NCBI RefSeq assembly: GCF_000237085.1
Contig: NC_016627.1
Span: forward strand, 2,046,118-2,110,117
DNA from: Acetivibrio clariflavus DSM 19732
GTDB taxonomy: Bacteria; Bacillota; Clostridia; Acetivibrionales; Acetivibrionaceae
DNA length: 64,000 nt
Reading direction: 5' to 3'
Shown here: piece after piece, positions 53,225-62,245 of the stretch
Numbering within the stretch: the stretch's first letter is position 1
Layout of the letters: the number at the start of each line of letters is the position of its first letter
The notes under the pieces: generated by a model
Told to the model about the DNA's origin: nothing
Database searches by the model: none
Seen by the model: the letters and a program-made list of their open reading frames with translations, nothing else
Program-made: the position numbers and the translations under genes

Positions 53225-53743
53225 TCATATATAATCTATAACCAATAACGGTAAAATAATCGCTCCAACAATTAAAGGAATTCTTTCTGTTCCGAAATCT
53301 TCATGCATAACATTACAGTTCAAACGCTTGTCCCATACAGTAACGCCCTTGTTTTTCAGTTCCGAATAGGCAAGAATCTCTGTTATGGGATAAAAAACAG
53401 TCATTCCCAGTCCCATAAACCAAACAAGAAAGGATCTGGCCAATGCAGTTTTTAATGAAAGCTTGTTATTGTTTGCATCCCTTACCTTAGTTTTTAACAG
53501 CCACTTTCCCGGTGTTGTTCCCCATGTTGCCAAAAGCTGTGCTTCAAGCAATATCCATATAATATACATTCCTACGGTAGCTATATTTAAATCCAATTGC
53601 CTTGTCGGAAAAAATATTTTTTGAAGCATAATAATCAGGACTGCCATATAATACATATCAATGTATCTGGCCCAATATCTAACCCACGGTCTGGCATTTA
53701 TATTATCGTGTTCCATAGTATTGCTGCCATTTCTTAAATCCAA
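53225..53743 (-). CDS. RDD-family membrane protein
   Basis: The 172-residue protein has three or four membrane helices. The RDD signature is ARYIDMYYMAVLI (R and D in helix 1), with WGTTPGKWLLKTKVRD after helix 2 and ALARSFLVWF at helix 3. RDD proteins are of largely unknown function, some linked to ion transport. TTG at 53743 follows GGAG at 9 nt. It lies 17 bp after the foldase gene. Confidence 0.85.
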   Translation of the reverse strand: MDLRNGSNTMEHDNINARPWVRYWARYIDMYYMAVLIIMLQKIFFPTRQLDLNIATVGMYIIWILLEAQLLATWGTTPGKWLLKTKVRDANNNKLSLKTALARSFLVWFMGLGMTVFYPITEILAYSELKNKGVTVWDKRLNCNVMHEDFGTERIPLIVGAIILPLLVIDYI

Positions 53744-53760
53744 TTTATAAATCTCCTTTT

Positions 53761-55143
53761 TTACTTCAATTTTACTTTCTCAGCCTCTTCTTTTAATCCA
53801 AGCTCTTCATAAATATTTTGAATTACTCCGAGATAAAAAACGTTATCCTTGGCTTTGGATTGTACTTTTTTCAATTTCTTTAATCCTTCCTTTTGATTTC
53901 CGTTCTTATAAATTCCCTTTGCCTCATGTATATAATATATGAGGTTGTCCGGTCTGGCTTTATGGCCAATTTGACATACTTTTATCAGTTCCGGCCAATT
54001 TTCAGCCAGTGAATAGGCTTCGCAAGCTCTGTCGATGTAACCGGGATTTTTCGTTCGTTCATAGGTTTGCTGATACAACATTCCTGCTTCGTTGTAATTT
54101 CCGTCTTTAAACGCTTTGAAAGCTCTGAAACTCGGGCCGGTTATTTCAATATCATAGTCTTTTTTTATACTATCGAGCCATTCATTATATTCATCTGAAT
54201 TTAAAAATTTCTCAACCAAAACAATTTCCGAATACTCATCTTTGGGGTGAGTTAAATCCTTTATTTTTTCCACATAAACAATTTCATAACCTTTATTTAA
54301 TTCAATAGGTTCTAAAAGCTGTCCTTCCTTTGCATTAAATACAGCAGCATCAAATTGCTCTTCATTGTACCCTGCTGTAACATTCTTTTTCAGTCCGCCA
54401 TTTTCCTTGCTTCCATCGTCATCGGAATATTGTTTTACCAGTTCTTCAAAGCTTTCTCCAGCTTTAAGCTTTGAATACACAGTTTTGGCAATTTCCTCAG
54501 CCTGTTCCTTTGTTCGGTTTTCGTTAATTGCAATCAGAATACTTTTTATATCTGCTTTTATATTTTGCGATACATGTCTTTGATAAGCTTCTTCCCTTTC
54601 CTCATCAGTCAATGTAATACCATATCTTTTAGCAGCATCAAAATAAACTTGCTGTTTTATCAAATAGTCCCTTATATTCTTTTTCATATCTTCTTCATTG
54701 GCAAAGCCCATTTTTTGAAAATAGTCAGCCTGCTCTTCACTGGTTGAATACCTGGGTTTTACATATTTTGCAACATAAGCTTCAACTTCTTCTTCACTAA
54801 CGGTAACATTGGCCTTATTCTCAAAATAATCCTCAAGCACAATATTATTGATTATTTGATTCAATAAAAGATCGTATCTTTCTTCATCAGTCTTTTGAAG
54901 CATTTCTGCGTTGTTTTTGTATTTTTGGTAAAATTTATTATATTCATCCCTGAATATGTCGGTACTGACATATGTACCATTAATTTTCAGAGCTTCAAAT
55001 CCTAGTTTCTCTATTTCTGTCATATTCTTAAAAATGTCATTTTCCTTTTCATTTTTTGAATTTTTTGTGCTTAACACTGCTGCAGTAACTGCAATCGCAA
55101 CCACTAAAACAAGTGATGCTGCCAATATAATCTTTTTCTTCAT
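53761..55143 (-). CDS. PrsA/SurA-like peptidyl-prolyl isomerase with C-terminal TPR-like repeats
   Basis: This is a predicted membrane-anchored foldase for secreted proteins. One helix (about 5-25) forms a signal anchor without an obvious lipobox cysteine. A SurA-N-like helical domain follows. The parvulin domain (about 190-300) has IKSILIAINEN, YSDDDGSKENGGLKKNVT and GYEIVYVEKIKD. The final ~110 residues are TPR-like, an unusual addition. The ATG at 55143 after GGGGG is preferred to 55155. It precedes the RDD gene and may help fold exported enzymes. Confidence 0.82.
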   Translation of the reverse strand: MKKKIILAASLVLVVAIAVTAAVLSTKNSKNEKENDIFKNMTEIEKLGFEALKINGTYVSTDIFRDEYNKFYQKYKNNAEMLQKTDEERYDLLLNQIINNIVLEDYFENKANVTVSEEEVEAYVAKYVKPRYSTSEEQADYFQKMGFANEEDMKKNIRDYLIKQQVYFDAAKRYGITLTDEEREEAYQRHVSQNIKADIKSILIAINENRTKEQAEEIAKTVYSKLKAGESFEELVKQYSDDDGSKENGGLKKNVTAGYNEEQFDAAVFNAKEGQLLEPIELNKGYEIVYVEKIKDLTHPKDEYSEIVLVEKFLNSDEYNEWLDSIKKDYDIEITGPSFRAFKAFKDGNYNEAGMLYQQTYERTKNPGYIDRACEAYSLAENWPELIKVCQIGHKARPDNLIYYIHEAKGIYKNGNQKEGLKKLKKVQSKAKDNVFYLGVIQNIYEELGLKEEAEKVKLK

Positions 55144-55298
55144 CAGAACCCCCATCCTTAAAAAATAAAATTAACATAAATATTAATTTTTAATCTAATG
55201 CTGAAACAAACTTATATTCAAATTAGTATTAGAATTTATTATACAACAGGAATATTATAGATTTGTGTACAATTTGTAAATTTTTCATTTTAACCAAC

Positions 55299-56267
55299 TT
55301 ATATATCTCCATTTATAAGATTTTTTACTTCATTTATATTAGGCATTGCCGGTATACCGCCTCTTTTGGTGGTACATAATGCAGCTACTGCATTTGCAAA
55401 GACTATTGAGTTTTCCAGTAATTCTTTATCAATATCCTCCATCTTTAAAACTCCTTTGGAAACTATATAGTAAAGAAAGCCCCCTAAAAAGGCATCGCCG
55501 GCTCCTGTAGTATCTATAACCTTAATGTTTCTAAATGCCGGTTTTGATCCTGTAATATCTCCAAACCTATAATAACACCCTTTATCACCTCTTGTCACAA
55601 GTATCAGGCTAATCCCATATTTATCAAACAACAAATTGCTTCCCTTTTCATTATCCCCCATACCTGTGATAAATTCAAGTTCTTCTTCTGAAACTTTCAA
55701 TATATCAACCATGGACAAAACCGATGTAATTTCCCTTAAAGCTTGGTCACTGCTTTTCCATAGTGCCATGCGAAGGTTTGGATCGTAAGAAATAATAAGA
55801 TTTTTACTCTTTGCATATTCCAATGCTTTTAAAGTTGCGCTTCTTGCCGGTTCATCGGTCATGGATAAAGATCCGAAATGGAATATTCTAGATGAGTCAA
55901 TAAGTTTAAAGTCAATTTCTGCAGGAGTCAAACAGGTATCTGCACCTGGATTCCTATAAAAAGTGAATGTACGTTCTCCCCTTTTGTCACATTTCACAAA
56001 GGCCAGTGTTGTATTATGTTCTTCACTAAATTTTAGCCCAGCTGTATCAACACCATGTTTGATTAAAACCTCTGAGAGAAAACTGCCAAACATATCTTTT
56101 CCAACTTTGCCAATAAACGCAGTTTTTCCGCCAAGCTTTGAAATACATGCCGCCAGGTTTGCCGGCGCACCACCCGGATTTTGCTCAAAATACGTGTTTC
56201 CCTGTTCGGGATTTTCAATAGAAGTAAAATCAATTAGAAGTTCTCCTAATGCTGTAACATAATACAT
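55299..56267 (-). CDS. scrK: PfkB-family carbohydrate kinase, probable fructokinase
   Basis: It probably phosphorylates fructose with ATP. The N-terminal PfkB signature reads NPGGAPANLAACISKLGG and the C-terminal one is DTTGAGDAFLGGF with the catalytic aspartate. Length (322) and the FGSLSMTDEP motif fit fructokinases. There is no sugar transport or sucrase gene nearby, so the substrate is a family-level inference. Confidence 0.85.
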   Translation of the reverse strand: MYYVTALGELLIDFTSIENPEQGNTYFEQNPGGAPANLAACISKLGGKTAFIGKVGKDMFGSFLSEVLIKHGVDTAGLKFSEEHNTTLAFVKCDKRGERTFTFYRNPGADTCLTPAEIDFKLIDSSRIFHFGSLSMTDEPARSATLKALEYAKSKNLIISYDPNLRMALWKSSDQALREITSVLSMVDILKVSEEELEFITGMGDNEKGSNLLFDKYGISLILVTRGDKGCYYRFGDITGSKPAFRNIKVIDTTGAGDAFLGGFLYYIVSKGVLKMEDIDKELLENSIVFANAVAALCTTKRGGIPAMPNINEVKNLINGDI

Positions 56268-56704
56268 ATGAAATCATCCCTTTTAATATTAAATTTTGCT
56301 TTTTTATTGGTGCTTACTTTTTTACGAGTTGTTAAAAAATTACTCGGTAAAATTCAATTTGTCAGATTTATTACAAAATTTGGTATAATTATTTAATAAA
56401 GTCAAATTAATCTTTATTGCATCTTTCGGCTTAATTATTTCACAATAAGACCTTTATGTCCATACCTTATTTCTATGTAATAAATTTATTTTATATATAT
56501 TTTTTTATTAATTTATAAAATATACTATATAATTTCACTAAAATATGCTATAATATAAATAGTTACATTTTATTTGTGCATTTTCCGCAAAATTTTTTAC
56601 ATTCTCTCATGAACTTATCTTGTAAAGTACTTTCTTCAGCTTCATAGTTTTATCGCATTTTATTTAATCATTAAAAATCTAATTTTGTATGCGGAGATGA
56701 TTAT
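56268..56704. other. AT-rich gap between divergent fructokinase and PilZ genes
   Basis: No gene seen. It should contain both promoters. TATAAT near 56552 lacks a clear -35 partner. Confidence 0.4.
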
Positions 56705-57361
56705 ATGAATTTAAAAGTAGGAGAAATTGTAACCTTAAAGCACTATTCCGGCAAACAAATAAATAAGGGCGTTATTAGCTATGTTCACGATAATTACTAT
56801 GTTATAAAGCCTGACAAAGATTTTCTCATATTCAACTACTTTGACAATGACCCAATAGTAATGGGCTTTGAACAGGATAATATTGTAAACATCTGTGAAA
56901 GCACAATTTCGGGTATCGATTATCAGCAAAACACCTTCAGTATACTTGTCAATAACGTGATTACCATTACAGACAGAAGAATTACTCAAAGATTCCCCGT
57001 ATCCCTTTGCGCTTACATATTGGACAAAGAAGAAAAGAACTTTGCCTATATTCGCAATATGAGTCTCGATGGTTTATCCTTATGTTCGAAAATTGAATAT
57101 GAAGAAGGTCATAATATTAGAATTAACACAACCATTGAAGACAAAAACCTTGATTTTGAAGCAACCATAGTTTGGAAGAACAAAAGCAATTACGGTTTTG
57201 AATATGGCCTTGAATTCAGCAATATGGATAAAAATATAATGAAAGATTTGGAGCATTGCATTGAACTTTTGAAACTAACCCACGATTTTGCCGTTGTAAT
57301 GCTAAAAACCCAATATGAGTCATACCGGAGAATAATAACCAACAAACTGTCAAAGAACTAA
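56705..57361 (+). CDS. PilZ-domain protein, probable c-di-GMP receptor
   Basis: The 218-residue protein has an N-terminal YcgR-like beta domain (about 1-90) and a C-terminal PilZ domain. RRITQRFPVSL gives the R-x-x-x-R motif and NMSLDGLSL the (D/N)xSxxG motif that bind c-di-GMP in the family. Such proteins often slow the flagellar motor or regulate surface behaviour. GGAGATG precedes the start. An HD-GYP phosphodiesterase-like regulator lies 5 kb away. Confidence 0.88.
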   Translation: MNLKVGEIVTLKHYSGKQINKGVISYVHDNYYVIKPDKDFLIFNYFDNDPIVMGFEQDNIVNICESTISGIDYQQNTFSILVNNVITITDRRITQRFPVSLCAYILDKEEKNFAYIRNMSLDGLSLCSKIEYEEGHNIRINTTIEDKNLDFEATIVWKNKSNYGFEYGLEFSNMDKNIMKDLEHCIELLKLTHDFAVVMLKTQYESYRRIITNKLSKN

Positions 57362-57379
57362 GCCAAAAATTTTAATAAA

Positions 57380-57436
57380 AAGGACTTGACAGGTTTTCAA
57401 TCTTAAATTGAGAACCTATCAAGTCCTTAAATTTTA
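57380..57436. terminator. Bidirectional terminator between the PilZ gene and aroC
   Basis: AAGGACTTGACAGGTTTTCA pairs with TGAGAACCTATCAAGTCCTT with one or two mismatches. It lies 19 bp after the PilZ stop and 26 bp after the aroC stop. Confidence 0.9.
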
Positions 57437-57461
57437 GCTCCTTATTTTTATATTTCAAAAT

Positions 57462-58640
57462 TTATACAAAGTCCCATCTGGGATCTATGTTCTGTGAAAC
57501 AGCCCTGTAACCTTTGGCAATATAAAGAGCATCTAAAATTGCTATTCTTACCATTGCTTCACATACCGGATAGATTCTAGGGCACACACAGGGGTCATTT
57601 CTTGTGTTGAATTCTACCTCAACATTCTCTTTTTTATACATGTTAACCGTTTCTTGCTTTATTGAAATAGTAGGCGTAGGTTTAACTGCAACTCTTATTC
57701 TCAAATCTTCACCGTTGGAAATTCCTCCTAAAATACCTCCGGCATGATTTGTCTTGAATCTTACTCTTCCCGATTCATCAAAATACGGAATATCATTGGA
57801 TTCTGACCCTTTCATTCTGGCATGCTCAAAACCGTCTCCGAATTCTAAACCCTTTATTGCACCTATAGACATCAGAGCATGAGCCAATGTGGCCTGCAAC
57901 TTGTCGAATACCGGTTCACCCAATCCTGCCGGAACTCCTCTTGCAATTATTTCAACAACACCTCCGGCTGAATCGCCTTCTTCTTTAATCCTTCTCAATT
58001 CTTCCATCATTTCTTTTGCTTTTTCAAGATCGGGACAATTTATTTCATTTTTTCGGTAATTTGCCTTTGCCGTTTCATAAGAGATTTTACCTGCTTTAAT
58101 TCCGTGAATTTCGGTGATAAATGCAATAACATCAATTCCCATGGTGTCCAATACAGCCTTTGCCACTGCACCACCGGCAACACGGGCGGCAGTTTCCCTT
58201 CCGGAAGCTCTCCCTGCACCAATATTGTCTGCAAACTGTCCGTATTTCTTAAAAAATGTATAGCCTGCCTGACCCGGACGAACCACTTCCCTATAACTTT
58301 TATGTTTTTGGATATGCTGGTCCTCTATAACATCATTGGAAATTATCAAACCTACCGGTGCACCTGTAGTTATATCATCTTCCATAACTCCGGAAAAAAT
58401 ATATACTTTATCCCTTTCCTGTCTGGGTGTATCAAATTCGGATTGCCCCGGTCTTCTCTTATCCATTTCTGCCTGAATAAAATCTGCTGTAAGTTTTATT
58501 CCTGGCGGCACACCATCAACAATTGCTATAAGTCCCCCAAAGAGTTCCTTGGGTATGTCAAGATGTTTTCTGAAGGCCCCCGCATAAGATTCACCACATG
58601 TGGTAATACGAAAAATTCTTCCAAATGTGTTTCCTACCAT
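57462..58640 (-). CDS. aroC: Chorismate synthase, variant lacking the usual active-site histidines
   Basis: It should convert EPSP to chorismate using reduced FMN. The ATG at 58640 gives the family start MVGNTFGRIFRITTCGES and 392 residues. GAGRASGRETAARVAGG and the DPCVCPR region match the family. However, GESHG reads GESYAG (Tyr19), and RPGHAD reads RPGQAG. These are the two histidines known to act in catalysis. The gene is next to aroK and upstream of pabB-type demand, so a chorismate role is still likely. It may be a divergent active clade or a paralogue. Confidence 0.85.
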   Translation of the reverse strand: MVGNTFGRIFRITTCGESYAGAFRKHLDIPKELFGGLIAIVDGVPPGIKLTADFIQAEMDKRRPGQSEFDTPRQERDKVYIFSGVMEDDITTGAPVGLIISNDVIEDQHIQKHKSYREVVRPGQAGYTFFKKYGQFADNIGAGRASGRETAARVAGGAVAKAVLDTMGIDVIAFITEIHGIKAGKISYETAKANYRKNEINCPDLEKAKEMMEELRRIKEEGDSAGGVVEIIARGVPAGLGEPVFDKLQATLAHALMSIGAIKGLEFGDGFEHARMKGSESNDIPYFDESGRVRFKTNHAGGILGGISNGEDLRIRVAVKPTPTISIKQETVNMYKKENVEVEFNTRNDPCVCPRIYPVCEAMVRIAILDALYIAKGYRAVSQNIDPRWDFV

Positions 58641-58748
58641 ACTACACCAACTCCAGTTCTTATTTTTGTAATAATTATAAGATTTTAGCAACTGCTATTT
58701 TTTATTATATGCCAAATTCGGAAATACACTATTGCCTGTTATTCTTAC

Positions 58749-59267
58749 TTAACCGCTGCATTCCTTTGCAGCCGATAAAAATCGGTCTTTTATTTCCTTA
58801 ACTAAAAGTTCGACACTTTTATTTGAACAATCTATTGTAATATTTGCATACTTTTGGTAAAGAGGCAACCTTTCTTTATACAGATCTTCAAAGCTCTGAT
58901 TTGGATTCCTCGCAAATCTTCTTCCGCTTTTCAACCTGCTGTTAATTTCATCAAGTTTTACATCAAGAAATACAACATACCCGTCTTTTTTAAGATGTTC
59001 CATTGCCCTTGCATTGTATACTACACTTCCGCCGGTGGATATTACATGGTTTTCAGCATCAATCTCTAAAATTATGTTCTCCTGAATTTGAAGAAAGCGT
59101 TCAAGCCCATCTTCATTTACTATATCCTTCAGAGCTCTTTTTTCTCTCTCAAAAATAAGGGAATCGGTATCGATAAACTGCATATTCAGCTCTTTTGATA
59201 AAGGTTTACCAATAGTGCTTTTTCCCGAGCTCGGCATACCAATCAAAACTATGTTCTTAAATTTCAT
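58749..59267 (-). CDS. aroK: Shikimate kinase
   Basis: It phosphorylates shikimate with ATP, two steps before chorismate. The P-loop is GMPSSGKSTIG. FIDTDSLIFE binds substrate/magnesium, VISTGGSVVY is the central substrate motif (usually GGG, here TGGS), and SGRRFARNP is the lid with its arginine. At 172 residues it is full length. It is 108 bp upstream of aroC on the same strand. Confidence 0.94.
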   Translation of the reverse strand: MKFKNIVLIGMPSSGKSTIGKPLSKELNMQFIDTDSLIFEREKRALKDIVNEDGLERFLQIQENIILEIDAENHVISTGGSVVYNARAMEHLKKDGYVVFLDVKLDEINSRLKSGRRFARNPNQSFEDLYKERLPLYQKYANITIDCSNKSVELLVKEIKDRFLSAAKECSG

Positions 59268-59505
59268 TTATAGTCCCCCGTGTTTTTATATTAGAAATTA
59301 TATAATGACAAAATTTTATATTTATCTTTATATAATAGTATTATACACATAAATGGTAAATGAACCAACAAAAATTTTTTATAAAATTAATATAACCGTC
59401 TTCTAATGATTGAAATTTTCAACCAGTTGATTTATACTTTATTGTTGTGATAGCGAAGAATATTTTGAATTTTTTTATATTATAAATTAGATGGAGTAGA
59501 TTATT

Positions 59506-60432
59506 ATGAATATGAGAAAATTTTTCCTTATATTTTGTTCGGTTATATCATCTTTTATGTTTATTTTGGGAGTTGCATCCCTTGGATATATAAATTTGTC
59601 AGAAGTTTCTGCTGATGAATATACTCCAAACAATAGCAGCATTATAAGCGATATATTGGATCCGTATAAGACTGTAGCAGAAAACGTCAATGTATTGGTT
59701 TTAGGCGGCGATAAAGTAGCTAAAAATACCGATACCATGATGCTTGTAAACTTTAATCCGACGACGGCTAAAATCAATATCCTTTCAATACCGAGGGATA
59801 CAAAAGTTCGCATAAAAAATAAAACTTCAAAAATAAATGCAGCCTATCCTCTAGGAGGCGGAGAACAGGCAATTGAAAGCGTAAGTAATCTTCTCGGTGT
59901 TGATATCAATTATTATGTTTATATTGACACGTCAACTTTCAGAAAGATAATAGATATACTGGACGGAGTAGATTATTATGTGCCTGAGGATATGGATTAT
60001 GATGATCCTCTCCAAAATCTCCATATCCATTTGAAAAAAGGCCAACAGCGTTTAAATGGAGAAAAGGCCGAGCAGTTTATGAGATTCAGACAAAATAACA
60101 GAGGTAAGGTTACGAAAAATTATGACGGCAGCGATTTGAAAAGGATAGAGGCTCAGCAAAACTTTATAAGAGAGCTTATTAGACAAAAAGTCAACATAGT
60201 TTATATAACCAAAATGAATAACATCTTAAACGTTGTTTTTAACAATATTGATACAAATATTACTTTAGATGAAGTATTAAAATTATCCAAAAATATAAAT
60301 AAAGTTAACGCTGATGAAATTACAATGCTGAAACTTCCCGGCGAATCTGCTTATATTAACAATATATGGTACTATGAAATGGATCGCGAACAGGCAAGTG
60401 AAATTATATCCCAATATTTTAGAGAAAACTGA
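59506..60432 (+). CDS. LytR-CpsA-Psr family protein
   Basis: LCP enzymes attach wall polymers such as teichoic acids to peptidoglycan. A signal anchor spans about 5-30. The LCP domain (about 60-215) has NVLVLGGDKVAKNTDTMMLV, ILSIPRDTKV, KINAAYPLGG and FMRFRQNN, with the aspartates and arginines that bind the polyprenyl pyrophosphate. The 308-residue length is normal. GGAG lies 9 nt before the ATG. Confidence 0.93.
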   Translation: MNMRKFFLIFCSVISSFMFILGVASLGYINLSEVSADEYTPNNSSIISDILDPYKTVAENVNVLVLGGDKVAKNTDTMMLVNFNPTTAKINILSIPRDTKVRIKNKTSKINAAYPLGGGEQAIESVSNLLGVDINYYVYIDTSTFRKIIDILDGVDYYVPEDMDYDDPLQNLHIHLKKGQQRLNGEKAEQFMRFRQNNRGKVTKNYDGSDLKRIEAQQNFIRELIRQKVNIVYITKMNNILNVVFNNIDTNITLDEVLKLSKNINKVNADEITMLKLPGESAYINNIWYYEMDREQASEIISQYFREN

Positions 60433-60459
60433 TATATAATTGCTGTTTCATTCATGAGG

Positions 60460-60491
60460 AAAAAATCGGAGGTTAAGTCCTCCGATTTTTT
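60460..60491 (+). terminator. Terminator of the LCP gene
   Basis: AAAAATCGGAGG pairs with CCTCCGATTTTT around TTAAGT, followed by a T. Confidence 0.93.
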
Positions 60492-60532
60492 ATATTCATG
60501 GTATATGCCTGCTTATAATATTTTCTTTGTTA

Positions 60533-61987
60533 TTAATCAAAATTAATTTCTTTAACCAAGTTAATATAAAAAGTCTTATAAGCTTTATAGGCCATGTAAA
60601 CATCCACTTTACTTGTTACTTCAAAGGGTGAATGCATTGACAGCACGGCTACACCGCAGTCTATTACGTCAACATTTAAATTGGCAATAAACTGTGCTAT
60701 TGTGCCTCCTCCGCCTTGATCCACTTTTCCTAACTCGGCACTTTGCCAAACAACATTGTTGTCATTGAACAGTTTTCTTATTTCACCAACAAATTCCGCA
60801 TTAGCATCGCTTGCACCGGACTTTCCCCTTGCCCCGGTATACTTCTGAAGAACAATTCCCCTGCCTAAAAATGAAGAATTTCTCTTTTCATATACATTTT
60901 CATATGTAGGATCAATTGCGGCATTTACATCGGCTGAAAGCATTTTTGAATTGGACAGGCACCTTCTAAGCATTATATCATTATAATTATCAACACTTAG
61001 ACTGCACAAATCCGCAAGAAAATTTACAAAGAAACTGGATTGAGCTCCGGTATTACCCATACTGCCTATTTCTTCCTTATCGGTTAAAATACAAACTGCT
61101 GTTCTTTTGACCTTTTCGGTATCCAATATTGCTTCCAATGCTGTATAGGCACATACCCTGTCGTCCTGCCCATAGGCCCCTATCATACTTTTATCAAATC
61201 CTACATCCACAGCATTAAATTTCGGAACCATTTCCAACTCTGCTGAAATTAGATCCTCTTCCACAATACCGTATTTCTCGTTTAATATATTGAGTATATT
61301 TAATTTTACCTTGTCTTTAACCTTATCGTCTTTATAAGGTATGGAACCCGATAAAATATTAAGACCTTCTCCGGTAATACCTTCACTCATCTTTTTTTGC
61401 ATCTGATCCGCTGCAAGATGAGGAAGAAGGTCTGTTATAGTAAATACGGTATCGTTATCATCCTCGCCTATTTTAATATTGACTTTACTTCCGTCTCTTT
61501 TTACCACCACACCATGCATTGCCAAAGGAATAGTAACCCACTGATACTTCTTTATTCCTCCATAATAATGGGTTTTTAAAAAAACCATATCATTTGCCTC
61601 ATACACAGGATTAGGTTTTAAATCAATCCTGGGAGAATCAATATGAGCACCAACTATGTTTACACCTTTTTCAAGACTCTCTTCACCTATTACCGCCAAT
61701 ACAACAGTTTTATTTCTTCCAATGCTGTATACCTTCATACCGGGCATCAATTTTTTTTGAGAATTTATCAATTCTTCTATAGCTATGTAACCTTTGCTTT
61801 TAGCTAGCTTTTCAGTTTCTTCTACAAATTCCCTCTCTGTTTTGGCTTTATTTAAAAAGGTTTTGTATCTTTCACACAAATCAAAAGTTAATCTGAATTC
61901 TTCATCACTTATTTTTTCCCAGGCACTTTTAGATTCAATAAGTAATTTTTCCGATAATATTTGACCCTGAGTTTTATTATCAGCCAT
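60533..61987 (-). CDS. M18-family aminopeptidase
   Basis: It is a cytoplasmic metalloaminopeptidase. NIVGAHIDSPRIDLKP carries the first metal histidine/aspartate, GAYGQDDRVCAYTALEA the bridging aspartate, LTDKEEIGSMGNTGAQSS the catalytic glutamates, and VAVLSMHSPFEV the final histidine. At 484 residues it matches bacterial M18 members (ApeB-like). The start follows GGAGGA. Confidence 0.94.
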   Translation of the reverse strand: MADNKTQGQILSEKLLIESKSAWEKISDEEFRLTFDLCERYKTFLNKAKTEREFVEETEKLAKSKGYIAIEELINSQKKLMPGMKVYSIGRNKTVVLAVIGEESLEKGVNIVGAHIDSPRIDLKPNPVYEANDMVFLKTHYYGGIKKYQWVTIPLAMHGVVVKRDGSKVNIKIGEDDNDTVFTITDLLPHLAADQMQKKMSEGITGEGLNILSGSIPYKDDKVKDKVKLNILNILNEKYGIVEEDLISAELEMVPKFNAVDVGFDKSMIGAYGQDDRVCAYTALEAILDTEKVKRTAVCILTDKEEIGSMGNTGAQSSFFVNFLADLCSLSVDNYNDIMLRRCLSNSKMLSADVNAAIDPTYENVYEKRNSSFLGRGIVLQKYTGARGKSGASDANAEFVGEIRKLFNDNNVVWQSAELGKVDQGGGGTIAQFIANLNVDVIDCGVAVLSMHSPFEVTSKVDVYMAYKAYKTFYINLVKEINFD

Positions 61988-62201
61988 AAGTCTTCCTCCT
62001 CAAAAATATATCATTCAAGTAAAAATTATATCACTATTTATATATAATAGCTTATCTTTTTTTATTATACCCACATTTTTAAACATTAAAGTTTAATTTC
62101 TTTACTTTATTGCTTATTACCCATCTTTTCAGGAATTAAACTGTGAAATCACTATGAAACCGGTCGATTCTGTTTTATTAGTTTATTTTCCCAAAATAGC
62201 T

Positions 62202-62232
62202 AATAAAAAAATAGGAGAGTTTACTCTCCATT
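62202..62232 (-). terminator. Terminator of the HD-GYP gene
   Basis: GGAGAGT and ACTCTCC form a stem; on the minus strand TATTTTTTTATT follows, 14 nt after the stop. Confidence 0.85.
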
Positions 62233-62245
62233 TATAGATAAATAT

